Shown here piece by piece: positions 1-7,345 of a stretch of 64,000 nt of DNA. Numbering within the stretch: the stretch's first letter is position 1; the number at the start of each line of letters is the position of its first letter. The DNA lies in NCBI RefSeq assembly GCF_014202475.1, contig NZ_JACHGV010000003.1, positions 590,454 through 654,453 on the forward strand. The letters are read 5' to 3'. Source of the stretch: Streptomyces paradoxus. GTDB lineage: Bacteria; Actinomycetota; Actinomycetes; Streptomycetales; Streptomycetaceae. The notes under the pieces were generated by a model. It had not been told where the DNA came from, did no database searches, and saw only the letters and a list, made by a program, of their open reading frames with translations. A program made the translations under genes and the position numbers.

Positions 1-638
1 AGGGCTGGACCGACACCGGCTGGATGAAGGTCATGCGGCTGGACAACCGCGTCGCCTACGCCACGACCGGCATCTTCGTCATCGCCATGCTGTTCGTCGG
101 CGCGGAGCTGCTCCACTCGGCGAACGTCGCCATCGCGAGCGGCGACAAGGGCCTGATCCAGCTGGGCGACATCCTGGAGGAGGAGTACGGCTCGGCCACG
201 GCGAAGTTCTTCCTGATCGGCTTCTTCGCCACGTCCTTCACCTCGCTGATCGGGGTCTGGCACGGCGTGAGCCTGATGTTCGCCGACTTCGTGGCCCGTT
301 TGTCGGGCCGGGGCCAGGCCAAGGGCGAGGAGGTCGCCTCGGGCACACGCGAGCGTTCCTGGCCGTTCCGCGCCTACCTGCTCTGGCTGACCTTCCCGCC
401 GATGATCCTGCTCTTCGAGGGCCAGCCCTTCCGCCTGATCATCATCTACGGCGTCCTCGGCGCGGCCTTCCTGCCCTTCCTCGCCGGCACGCTCATCTGG
501 CTCCTGAACTCCCCCCGCACGCCCCGCGAGTGGCGCAACGGCCCGGTGAGCAACGTGATGCTCGCCGTTGCGGGGCTGCTCTTCCTGATCCTGTGTGTGA
601 AGCAGATCTGGGACCAGCCGTGGGGGGAGTTCTTCTAG
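1..638 (+). CDS. Nramp-family divalent metal transporter, 3' part
   Basis: Only the C-terminal part is present: the reading frame is open to the left window edge, so the ATG at 24 is internal rather than the start. About 212 residues are visible, with four or five hydrophobic segments, arginine- and lysine-rich loops between them and the end LGAAFLPFLAGTLIWLLN. This pattern matches the last helices of actinobacterial Nramp/MntH-like proton-coupled transporters that import Mn2+ or Fe2+ across the cytoplasmic membrane. The metal-binding helices 1 and 6 would lie mostly outside the window, so the substrate cannot be judged. It is convergent with the chitinase gene, 18 bases away. Confidence 0.75.
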   Translation, partial: GWTDTGWMKVMRLDNRVAYATTGIFVIAMLFVGAELLHSANVAIASGDKGLIQLGDILEEEYGSATAKFFLIGFFATSFTSLIGVWHGVSLMFADFVARLSGRGQAKGEEVASGTRERSWPFRAYLLWLTFPPMILLFEGQPFRLIIIYGVLGAAFLPFLAGTLIWLLNSPRTPREWRNGPVSNVMLAVAGLLFLILCVKQIWDQPWGEFF

Positions 639-656
639 GAGGCGCCGGGACACCGG

Positions 657-2345
657 TTACGGCAGCGCGTCCACGTGCGGTCCCACGGCGTTGGACCACG
701 CGTTGCCGGACGTGGCGTCCCAGTTGGTCGACCAGGTCATCGCGCCCCGCAGGGCCGGGTAGGTCCGCGGCGGCTTGAAGCTGCCGCAGTTGGTGGCCTT
801 GGTGAGGCAGTCCAGGGCGTTGTTGACCACGGTCGGCGACACGTAGCCGCCCCCTGCCGCGCGGGTGGAGGCGGGCAGGCCGAGCCCGACCTGGGACGGG
901 GCGAGGCCGTTCTCCAGCTGGATGCAGGCCAGGGCCGTCAGGAAGTCGACCGTGCCCTGGCTGTAGACCTTGCCGTCGCAGCCGAGCATGGAACCGCTGT
1001 TGTAGTACTGCATGTTGACGACGGTGAGGATGTCCTTGATGTTCAGCGCGGTCTGGAAGTAGGAGTTCGACGTCGACTGCATGTCGATGGTCTGCGGCGC
1101 CATCGTGATGATCAGGGACGGGCCCGCCTTCGCGGACAGGGCGCGCAGCGCCTGCGTCATGTAGGTGGCGTTGAGGCCGTTCTCCAGGTCGATGTCGACG
1201 CCGTCGAAGCCGTACTCCTGCATCACGGACCAGAGGCTGTTGGCGAAGTTCGTCGCCGATGCCGCATCGTTGACGGTGACCGTGCCGCGCTCGCCGCCGA
1301 CCGAGATGACGACCTTCTTGCCGGCCGCCTGCTTGGCCTTCACGTCGGCCTTGAACTGGTCGACGGTGTAACCGTTCAGCCCGGCCGAGTCGAGGGTGAA
1401 CGACACCGCGCCCGGCGTGCCCGTGGCGTCCGCGAAGGCCACCGCGATGATGTCGTAGTGGGCCGGCACCTCCGAGATCTTCTGGACGGCCGCGCCGTTG
1501 TCGAAGTTCTGCCAGTAGCCGGTCACCGCGTGCTTGGGGAGGGCGGGGCCGGGGCCGGACGTGTTGTTCGTGGTCCCCGTGACCGCCGCCGACTTCGGCG
1601 ACTCACCGGCCGCGTTCGTCGCCGTGACCTGGAAGGAGTACGACGTCGAGGCGGCGAGTCCCGTCACTGTCGCCGAGGTGCCGGAGACCGCCGTGACCTT
1701 CGTGCCGTCGCGATGGACGGTGTAACCCGTGGCGCCGGAGACGGTGTTCCAGGCGAGCGACACCGACGAGGACGTCGTGCCGGAGACGCGCAGGCCGCTC
1801 GGCGCGGCCGGAACCGTGGGGCCCGGGTCGGTGCCGCCGCCCCCGTCGGGGCCGAACACCGACACGTCGTCGGCGTAGTAGGCGGCCTGGCCGTACCAGC
1901 CGTGCGTGTACACCGTCACCGAGGTCGTCGACGCGCCCGTGGTGAAGGTCGTCGACAGCTGCTTCCAGGAGGCGGAGTCCGGGGTCCAGGTGGACACGTC
2001 GGTCGTGCCGGTGCCCGTCACGCCCAGGTAGGCGTAACCGCCCCGCACCCAGGCGCCCAGGCTGTACGTCGCGTTGGGCTTCACCCGCACGGTCTGGGTA
2101 CACCGGGCGTTGTCCTGACCGGCGGGGGTCGCCCGCAGCGCGGACGTGCCGCTGCGCACCGGGGAGGAGACCGTCGCACCGCTGCCCGCCGAGCAGGTCC
2201 AGTCGCTCAGGCCCGACTCGAAGCCGGCGTTCCTGGCGTTGTTGACGTCGGCGGCGTTCGCCTGGCCGACGGTCGTGACAGTGAGGGCCAGGGCAGCCGT
2301 GACGGCGCCCGACCACAGCCGCAGGGATCGTCTGTGTCTGGACAT
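657..2345 (-). CDS. Secreted GH18 chitinase with carbohydrate-binding and Fn3 domains
   Basis: 562 aa. Hydrolyses chitin outside the cell. A signal peptide occupies about residues 1-31 (MSRHRRSLRLW, hydrophobic core, cut after AANA-like QANA). Residues about 33-165 form a carbohydrate-binding jelly-roll-like module (NAGFESGLSDW to YYADDVSVFG). A glycine-rich linker follows, then a fibronectin type III domain at about 173-258 and a GH18 catalytic domain from about 268 to the end. The GH18 signature DGVDIDLE is at 381-388, with Glu388 the expected catalytic acid. The ATG at 2345 follows a promoter by only six bases, so translation is probably leaderless. Longer upstream frames run through the promoter repeats and the neighbouring gene and are unlikely. 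Regulation by DasR is likely (see the two repeats upstream). Confidence 0.93.
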   Translation of the reverse strand: MSRHRRSLRLWSGAVTAALALTVTTVGQANAADVNNARNAGFESGLSDWTCSAGSGATVSSPVRSGTSALRATPAGQDNARCTQTVRVKPNATYSLGAWVRGGYAYLGVTGTGTTDVSTWTPDSASWKQLSTTFTTGASTTSVTVYTHGWYGQAAYYADDVSVFGPDGGGGTDPGPTVPAAPSGLRVSGTTSSSVSLAWNTVSGATGYTVHRDGTKVTAVSGTSATVTGLAASTSYSFQVTATNAAGESPKSAAVTGTTNNTSGPGPALPKHAVTGYWQNFDNGAAVQKISEVPAHYDIIAVAFADATGTPGAVSFTLDSAGLNGYTVDQFKADVKAKQAAGKKVVISVGGERGTVTVNDAASATNFANSLWSVMQEYGFDGVDIDLENGLNATYMTQALRALSAKAGPSLIITMAPQTIDMQSTSNSYFQTALNIKDILTVVNMQYYNSGSMLGCDGKVYSQGTVDFLTALACIQLENGLAPSQVGLGLPASTRAAGGGYVSPTVVNNALDCLTKATNCGSFKPPRTYPALRGAMTWSTNWDATSGNAWSNAVGPHVDALP

Positions 2346-2351
2346 GACAAG

Positions 2352-2380
2352 AAAATGGTCCAGACCAGAGGCGGTGTCAA
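2352..2380 (-). promoter_or_regulatory. Chitinase promoter, probably leaderless
   Basis: On the minus strand TTGACA (2380-2375) is followed after 17 bases by CATTTT (2357-2352). The ATG starts six bases further on, so the predicted first transcribed base is at or next to the start codon. The -35 is a perfect match; the -10 is weak, which fits a regulated promoter. Confidence 0.6.
2356..2367. promoter_or_regulatory. Chitinase direct repeat 1 / DasR-like site
   Basis: TGGTCCAGACCA differs by one base from the core of the DasR responsive element (TGGTCTAGACCA) and matches the 12-bp direct repeats known in Streptomyces chitinase promoters. It lies between the -35 and -10, where a bound repressor would block polymerase. 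DasR is released by glucosamine-6-phosphate. Confidence 0.8.
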
Positions 2381-2766
2381 GAGGTCCAGACCAACCTGTC
2401 GAGCAGCAGCCCCACGGCGCATCCCGCCAGCAGCACGCCCGTGGACATCCAGAACGCCGCACCCGCCAGGTCCAGCACGTCCGGCCGCAAGGCCAGCAGC
2501 AGCACCTGCGCCGCCGCCGGAACCGCGCACGCCGCCGCCAGGTGCCGCACCGGCATCTCCCGCCACGGCTCCGGATGCACCCGCGCCGCCGCCCAGGTCG
2601 CCAGCACGACACACACCAGGTTCGGCAGGTGCACCAGCGCCAGCGCGGCACCGAAGGAGCCGACCCCGTCCGGGCCGGCCAACGGGTCGTGGATCAACGT
2701 CATCTGGACGTACTCGGTGAGGACCAGCACCACGATGCCGACGGCCCAGCAGCGGACGAGAGTCAT
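2377..2766 (-). CDS. Small four-helix membrane protein of unknown function
   Basis: 129 aa, not recognised. Four hydrophobic segments are visible: about residues 3-23, 38-60, 74-92 and 99-125. No charged motif suggests an enzyme. The ATG at 2766 overlaps the stop of the preceding DUF3592 gene (ATGA), so the two are translationally coupled. Its 3' end carries part of the chitinase promoter. It is the third gene of a lipoprotein, DUF3592, membrane-protein set, suggesting a shared envelope role. Confidence 0.75.
   Translation of the reverse strand: MTLVRCWAVGIVVLVLTEYVQMTLIHDPLAGPDGVGSFGAALALVHLPNLVCVVLATWAAARVHPEPWREMPVRHLAAACAVPAAAQVLLLALRPDVLDLAGAAFWMSTGVLLAGCAVGLLLDRLVWTS
2382..2393. promoter_or_regulatory. 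Chitinase direct repeat 2 / DasR-like site
   Basis: AGGTCCAGACCA, the second copy of the 12-bp repeat, begins 26 bases after the first and abuts the -35 box. It lies inside the last codons of the upstream membrane-protein gene, so the operator and that protein's C-terminus share sequence. Confidence 0.75.
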
Positions 2767-3197
2767 CGATTGCCCCCGGTGATCTCGAAGAAGAGCAGGA
2801 TCGCGAAACCGGCCGTGGCCATGCCGCAGCCCGCGGCCAGGGCCAGCGACTGGAGCACCGGGGACCAGCTGCCCCGGCCCGCAACCGTCGCCGTGCCCTC
2901 GGGATCGCGAGGGTCGTAGGTGACGGTGACCGCGCTGCCCTCCGTCGTCGGCCGGCCGGCCAGGTCCTCGAACTCGACCCGGGCGCCGTCGGCCGTGCGG
3001 AAGGCGAAGAAGTGCCGCCGGGCGTCGGAGCGGTCGTACGGCTCGGTCTCCACCCGGACGCACTCGCCCTCCGCCCGGACACCGCGCCGCAGCACCCGCG
3101 CCACCGTCACCAGCCGCCGGGCGTACGTCCACGACAGCGCGCCGAACAGCGCGACGAGCAGCGCGAGGACGACGTATCCGGCGCCCGGCACCTCCAC
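2763..3197 (-). CDS. DUF3592 domain membrane protein
   Basis: 144 aa. An N-terminal membrane helix (about 6-24) is followed by a soluble beta-rich part with the DUF3592 pattern (GECVRVE, then FRTADGARVEFED, then VTVTYDPRDPEGTAT) and a C-terminal helix (about 118-138). The domain's function is unknown. The GTG at 3197 begins two bases after the stop codon of the lipoprotein gene, and the gene overlaps the next by four bases, so the three form one operon. A second GTG six bases further on is an alternative start. Confidence 0.78.
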   Translation of the reverse strand: MEVPGAGYVVLALLVALFGALSWTYARRLVTVARVLRRGVRAEGECVRVETEPYDRSDARRHFFAFRTADGARVEFEDLAGRPTTEGSAVTVTYDPRDPEGTATVAGRGSWSPVLQSLALAAGCGMATAGFAILLFFEITGGNR

Positions 3198-3199
3198 GG

Positions 3200-3760
3200 C
3201 TAGTGCACCTCGACCGAGTCGATGATCCGGTCCAGGTCCCCGTCCGGCAGGGCCCCCCGCTGTGCGTCGATCCGGATCGCGAAGGCCGTGTCGGCGGAGT
3301 CCAGGCCCGCCAGGATCACACCCTCGACCGGGGTGCCCTTGGCCGGTCCGCCGTCCTCGCCGGTCGCCTCGAAGGAGAAGTCGATCCGCTTCGCCTCGTC
3401 GGTGCCGGTCAGTTCCACGTCCTTCTGGCCCTCGACCTTCGCGCCCATCTGGATGCCCGCCTCCGCCGCGATCGCGGCCTGCTCGGCCGAATTCGCCTCG
3501 GTGAACCCGAGTTGCACCGTGATGACCGAGACCTTCTTCCCGCCCTCCGTGCGCACCGCCGCCGCGGCGTTGTGCTTGCCGCGTTCGGCGGCGCTCTGCT
3601 CCTCGTAGCCCTTGGGGTACGAGACGTCGACGCCCTTGGTCTTCAGCGTCCCCCAGCCGTCCGGCACGGAGCCCCCGCCGGAGTCTGTGCCCCCACAGCC
3701 GGTCAGGGCCACGGCGGTCGTCAGCAGGGCGGCGGCCAGGCAGGCACGGCGGGTCTTCAT
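3200..3760 (-). CDS. Putative lipoprotein
   Basis: 186 aa. The N-terminus MKTRR, a hydrophobic stretch and the lipobox ALTGC (Cys22) mark a lipoprotein that is lipidated and held on the outer face of the membrane. The remainder, about 165 residues, is acidic and soluble with a plausible alpha/beta pattern; no known domain was recognised. It lies 20 bases downstream of the pilin-like gene at 3781-5340 on the same strand, so it could be co-transcribed with it, and it starts the three-gene set that ends at 2377. Whether it serves the Tad locus or the membrane-protein set is open. Confidence 0.75.
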   Translation of the reverse strand: MKTRRACLAAALLTTAVALTGCGGTDSGGGSVPDGWGTLKTKGVDVSYPKGYEEQSAAERGKHNAAAAVRTEGGKKVSVITVQLGFTEANSAEQAAIAAEAGIQMGAKVEGQKDVELTGTDEAKRIDFSFEATGEDGGPAKGTPVEGVILAGLDSADTAFAIRIDAQRGALPDGDLDRIIDSVEVH

Positions 3761-3780
3761 CGGCAGGGGCTCCCGTCTCG

Positions 3781-5340
3781 TCAGTTCGCACAGTAGCTGT
3801 AGGGAAGATAGGAGCGACCGTCCCCGCGGGGCGCCCCCAGGAACCGGGCGTCGGTCAGGGTCTCCGACTTCTTCTCCGTGGTGATCGTCATGCCCAGACT
3901 GAGCCCCAGATTCAACTCGAAGCCGTACTCGGCCGCGTTCACATCGCCCGTGTATGTCATCCGGCTCGACTTGCCCTGGTCGAACATCAGCTGCCCGAAG
4001 GGGTCGTCGGCGCCCGGCCGGGAGGTCGGCGCGTGGTCGGAGAACATGTACTGGAAGGGCGTGGCGACCTGCTCGTTGCTGCTGTCCAGCCACCGCTCGG
4101 CGACCGCCCGGTCCCGGTCACCGGCCGGGCCGGGGTCGAAGGTGAGCGTGTTCGTGACGATCTCGATGCCGGTCTGCGAGTCGGTGCCCTTCACCCCGGC
4201 GTTCCCGCCCCGCTTCTCGTCGTCCTTCTTGCCGTTGTCGCCGCCCGCCTTGGCGCCGTCCTTCTGGCCGCCCTCCTCGACGGTGCGGGTCATGTCGACG
4301 CGGACCAGCTTGCCGGTCTTCTTGTCGTAGGTGACCGTGATGGTGCCGGTCTGCGTCGTGTTCGCCGCGTACTCGCCGCTGAGCGGGCCCGCCTCGTAGC
4401 CCACCTTGGAGCCGTACTCGATCGACGAGGAGTACGTGTACGACTTGGTGTTCTTGTAGGAGTTGTCGGTCCAGGTGACCTCGGGGGAGTACTTGAAGGT
4501 GCCGCCGAGGGCGGCGCTCAGCTTCTTCTCGTCGCCCGCCGAGATCTTCAGGCCCGCCGACGCCGAGGCCTCAAGGCCCACCTTGCCGTAGGTGATCTTC
4601 CGGTTGTCGCCGAGGTTCGCCTTGATCCGGTTCTGGGTGTCCTCCTCGTCCTTGAGGGGGCCCGTGCCGAAGAGGTAGAGGATGCTGTCGCCGACGCTCG
4701 CCTCCGCGCCGCCCGGCATGGTACGCCGCATCTCGTACATCTGGAGCTTCTCCACGTCGTCCCGGAACCGCTGGGCCTCCTCCGGGCTCTGGAACACCCA
4801 GGTGTCGCCGTTGGTGACCTTGATGCCGAGTCCGAGCTCCACCTTGTCGGCGCCGAACCGGCCCACCTTCATGCCCGGTTTGAAGTCCTTCTTCGCTGCG
4901 ACGGACGCGGCGTCCGTGAAGGTCAGATAGACCAGCTGGTCGCTGTCGTCGACCTTGCCGTCCCCGTTGACGTCCGTCTTCGCCTTCAGGTGCTGCTCCT
5001 GGAAGCCGTACTCCTTGCCGATCTCCCAGAAGAAGACCTTCGCCTTGGAACCCGCCTTGTCGGTGACGGACGAGACCTGGCACAGCGCCGGCTCGAAGTC
5101 CGCGTCGGTGAGCGGCTCGCCCTGACCGGTGCCGCCCGTCCCGCAGTCGCCGCCGCCGGCGACCCGGCAGACCTGCGCGGCGATCTTGTCGTAGACCAGC
5201 TGCCCGACTCCGGTCGCCGAGACGGCCAGGACGATCGCCGCGCTGACGACGACCATCCCCAGGTATTCGGTGCCGGTCGCACCCCGGTCGTCGAAGACCC
5301 GTCTGTGCCCGTACGCCCGTATGCCGCCCCCGACCGCCAT
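3781..5340 (-). CDS. Large exported protein with Flp-prepilin-type N-terminus and EF-hand-like loop
   Basis: 519 aa, not a recognised family. Residues 13-42 look like a Flp/type IVb prepilin signal: basic leader ending DDRG20, then ATGTEYLG with Glu25 at mature position +5, then about 20 hydrophobic residues. Prepilin peptidase would cut after Gly20. A large hydrophilic region follows, with an EF-hand/dockerin-type calcium loop at 123-134 (D123, N125, D127, K129, D131, D134). A repeated Ser/Tyr/Lys-rich beta-like central part and a low-complexity Lys/Gly segment at about 360-385 come after it. Only a few cysteines are present, the last being third from the C-terminus. Flp pilins are normally 50-80 aa, so this is a pilin signal on an unusual cargo. 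Inference: a minor pilin, adhesin or substrate of the divergent Tad machine. The upstream region carries GGGCCC inverted motifs shared with other genes of the locus. Confidence 0.85.
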   Translation of the reverse strand: MAVGGGIRAYGHRRVFDDRGATGTEYLGMVVVSAAIVLAVSATGVGQLVYDKIAAQVCRVAGGGDCGTGGTGQGEPLTDADFEPALCQVSSVTDKAGSKAKVFFWEIGKEYGFQEQHLKAKTDVNGDGKVDDSDQLVYLTFTDAASVAAKKDFKPGMKVGRFGADKVELGLGIKVTNGDTWVFQSPEEAQRFRDDVEKLQMYEMRRTMPGGAEASVGDSILYLFGTGPLKDEEDTQNRIKANLGDNRKITYGKVGLEASASAGLKISAGDEKKLSAALGGTFKYSPEVTWTDNSYKNTKSYTYSSSIEYGSKVGYEAGPLSGEYAANTTQTGTITVTYDKKTGKLVRVDMTRTVEEGGQKDGAKAGGDNGKKDDEKRGGNAGVKGTDSQTGIEIVTNTLTFDPGPAGDRDRAVAERWLDSSNEQVATPFQYMFSDHAPTSRPGADDPFGQLMFDQGKSSRMTYTGDVNAAEYGFELNLGLSLGMTITTEKKSETLTDARFLGAPRGDGRSYLPYSYCAN

Positions 5341-5412
5341 ACGGCATCCCTCCTCGCCCGGTCCACGTGCCTGTGGGACGGCGAGCGTAGGAAGGCGACG
5401 CCGCGTCAGGCG

Positions 5413-5428
5413 TGGGCCTCAGGGCCCA
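5413..5428. promoter_or_regulatory. Tad-locus inverted motif, copy 1
   Basis: TGGGCCTCAGGGCCCA: two GGGCCC-like halves separated by two bases. It lies 73 bases upstream of the pilin-tagged gene on the minus strand. The same 16-base layout occurs upstream of the flp gene, the nuclease-like gene and the DUF192 gene. Probably an operator; the binding protein is not known. Confidence 0.6.
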
Positions 5429-5450
5429 AACGAAGGCCCACCGTCAACAC

Positions 5451-5467
5451 TGGGCCCGCTGGGCCCA
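5451..5467. promoter_or_regulatory. Tad-locus inverted motif, copy 2 (one-base longer spacer)
   Basis: TGGGCCCGCTGGGCCCA, with a three-base spacer instead of two, 38 bases (centre to centre) from copy 1. An additional GGCCCA half-site lies at 5435-5440 between the two, giving a cluster of five halves. Confidence 0.5.
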
Positions 5468-5575
5468 CCGCCCAGGACCTCCCCAGGCCGCCCCCGCGAC
5501 CGGCAAGATGCTCAACCTGCCCCGTTTTGACGCATCTTGTGCAACGGCAGTTGCTCCCCAGGTACACAAACGCTG

Positions 5576-5604
5576 TTCTCCGGTCACAGAGCCGTGGTTA
5601 CAGT
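5576..5604 (+). promoter_or_regulatory. Candidate promoter of the Tad operon
   Basis: TTCTCC (5576-5581), a 17-base spacer and TACAGT (5599-5604) give a fair vegetative-type promoter reading toward the gene at 5692, with a predicted leader of about 80 bases. The -35 is poor, so an activator may be needed. Confidence 0.35.
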
Positions 5605-5691
5605 GCTGAGGTAGTCACGCAGTGAAGTCGACACGGTGCGCCGGAGTGACACCCGGCGTTCCGACGGGCATGGGGAAACGGGGAGCTGCGC

Positions 5692-6558
5692 GTGCCAACT
5701 GCCATTGCCGTGACCAGCGCCGACATGGCGCTGCCACCGAACGACGACCGCACCCTGCCCGCCGTCGTGCTGCGGGACGTCGAACGACGCCCGCTGGAGC
5801 AGGTCCTGGCCGAGATGCAGGCCCTGGTCGAGCACCACGGCCATGTGATCGTGGTCTGCTCACAGGCCGCGCCCACCGCGGTGCAGCGACGGCTGCACAC
5901 CCTGCGCTCCCTCATGGAGAGCGACCGGATCGCCCTGTTCCGGCCGGATCTCCCGCCCCTCGGACTGGCCGTCCTGGCCCGCCAGTTACGGCAGCTCGCC
6001 TCCTGCGACATCAGCCCCGGCGTGCTCGCCTCGGCCGGCCGGCTGCTCGTCCACTACATTCACGCCGGCGCGCTGCTCGGCTCCGTCGCCCGCCTCGACC
6101 GCGTCCCCGTCGGCCTGAAGTCACACGCCAAGTCCTGGGTGCCCGGCAGCCAGTTCGGCGTCCTGGCCCACCCCGAACCGCACCTCGTCCGGATCACTCC
6201 CGAAGCCGGGCTCCCCGGCCCCGAGTTCGGCACCTGGATGCTTCTCGCCAAGGGCCAGCTCCAGTCCGACTGGGTCACCGCCACCCTCGCCCCCTCCTGG
6301 AAGGTGCAGGGGCTGCGCGAGACCCAGCTGCCGGCCGAGTCGCCCGGCTGGTGGGGCACCGGCAAGCTCGTCGAGTTCTGCAGCTACCTGCCCGACCTGT
6401 CCGTCCTCTACCAGCTGGTCACCTCCGTGCGGCGCAGCCGGTGCCACTGGTGCGGCATCGACGTCATCGGCGACCGCTGCGTGTTCTGCTCGGCCACGCC
6501 ACCCGACCACGACAGCCCGCCCCGCAAGCAGCTGGAGAACCGAACGGCCGTCGGGTGA
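5692..6558 (+). CDS. Tad-locus protein with C-terminal CxxC zinc-ribbon-like motif
   Basis: 288 aa, family not recognised. The GTG at 5692 has GGGGAG seven bases upstream. The N-terminal 110 residues look like an alpha/beta domain (VIVVCSQAAPTAVQRRLHTLRSL). The C-terminal tail contains CHWCGIDVIGDRCVFC (about residues 247-262), two CxxC pairs suited to bind one zinc ion. No signal peptide or membrane helix is seen, so it is cytoplasmic. It is the first gene of the Tad operon and is followed after 70 bases by cpaB. It may be an adaptor or regulator of the machine; that is a guess from position only. Confidence 0.8.
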   Translation: MPTAIAVTSADMALPPNDDRTLPAVVLRDVERRPLEQVLAEMQALVEHHGHVIVVCSQAAPTAVQRRLHTLRSLMESDRIALFRPDLPPLGLAVLARQLRQLASCDISPGVLASAGRLLVHYIHAGALLGSVARLDRVPVGLKSHAKSWVPGSQFGVLAHPEPHLVRITPEAGLPGPEFGTWMLLAKGQLQSDWVTATLAPSWKVQGLRETQLPAESPGWWGTGKLVEFCSYLPDLSVLYQLVTSVRRSRCHWCGIDVIGDRCVFCSATPPDHDSPPRKQLENRTAVG

Positions 6559-6628
6559 GGCCTGACACCGCTCATCAGCACTGTCCCGATCCCGCCCGAC
6601 CGATATCCCCAACGAGGTTGTCCGGTTC

Positions 6629-7336
6629 ATGAACTCCCGTCAGCGCCGCGGCGTGATTCTCCTGCTCCTGTCGATCGTCTGCGCCCTCGGCGCCTTCGCC
6701 GGCGTGCTCTCCGTCATCAGTGACGTGAAGTCGAAGGTCGGCCCCGAGGTCACCGCCTACCGGCTCACCTCCGACGTGCCGCCCTACACCACCCTCAGCA
6801 CGGGCCAGTTCGAGAAGATCAAGATGCCCGAACGGTGGCTGTCCGACAACGCGGTCACCGATCTGCGGGAGATCCAGGGCAAGATCGCCGTGACCACGCT
6901 GCGCGCGGGCTCCCTGCTCCAGTCCGACATGATCGTCCGCCAGCCGGCCCTCCAGCCCGGCCAGCAGGAGGTCGCCATCATGATCGACTCGGCGACCGGC
7001 GTGGCCGGCAAGATCACGCCCGGCGCCTCGGTCAACGTCTACGCCACCTTCGAGGGCGCGCGGGAGGGCGACCCCGACCAGTCGAAGATCATCGTCACCA
7101 ACGCCAAGGTCCTCGACGTCGGCGAACTGACCGCGCTCAAGCCCGACGAGGGCAACCGCACCCAGCAGCCCACCGACGCCGTCCCCATCACGTTCGCGCT
7201 GTCCGCCCTCGACGCCCAGCGCATCACCTACGCCGAGTCGTTCGCCAAGCGGGTCCGGCTCGCCCTCGTCGCGCCCGGCAGCGACACCACCGTTCCCGAG
7301 CGGGACCGGACGTACGAACTCGCGAAGGACAAGTGA
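6629..7336 (+). CDS. cpaB: Flp pilus assembly protein CpaB/RcpC
   Basis: 235 aa. One N-terminal membrane helix (about 9-31) is followed by an SAF domain (about 45-105, with DVPPYTTLSTGQFEKIKMPERW) and the RcpC/CpaB region (about 115-230, VAIMIDSATGVAGKITPGASVNVYATF). In other Tad systems this protein helps the pilus cross or be stabilised in the envelope. In this Gram-positive context it is probably anchored in the membrane with the SAF part facing the wall. It precedes tadZ by nine bases. Confidence 0.9.
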   Translation: MNSRQRRGVILLLLSIVCALGAFAGVLSVISDVKSKVGPEVTAYRLTSDVPPYTTLSTGQFEKIKMPERWLSDNAVTDLREIQGKIAVTTLRAGSLLQSDMIVRQPALQPGQQEVAIMIDSATGVAGKITPGASVNVYATFEGAREGDPDQSKIIVTNAKVLDVGELTALKPDEGNRTQQPTDAVPITFALSALDAQRITYAESFAKRVRLALVAPGSDTTVPERDRTYELAKDK

Positions 7337-7345
7337 GAGGCTGCC

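Larger units (their letters stand above)
5341..5691. other. Divergent intergenic region at the left end of the Tad locus
   Basis: No gene is supported here. The 351 bases hold two inverted GGGCCC motifs near the minus-strand gene and a promoter reading right. They separate the pilin-tagged 519-aa gene from the Tad operon. The unusual run of GGGCCC half-sites between 5413 and 5467 suggests a multi-site operator. Confidence 0.6.

Noticed and set aside
4033..5625. A 530-codon frame on the plus strand opposite the pilin-tagged gene.
   Set aside because: Arg/Leu/Val-rich repeated composition typical of an antisense shadow, and the opposite strand has a prepilin signal and structured protein.
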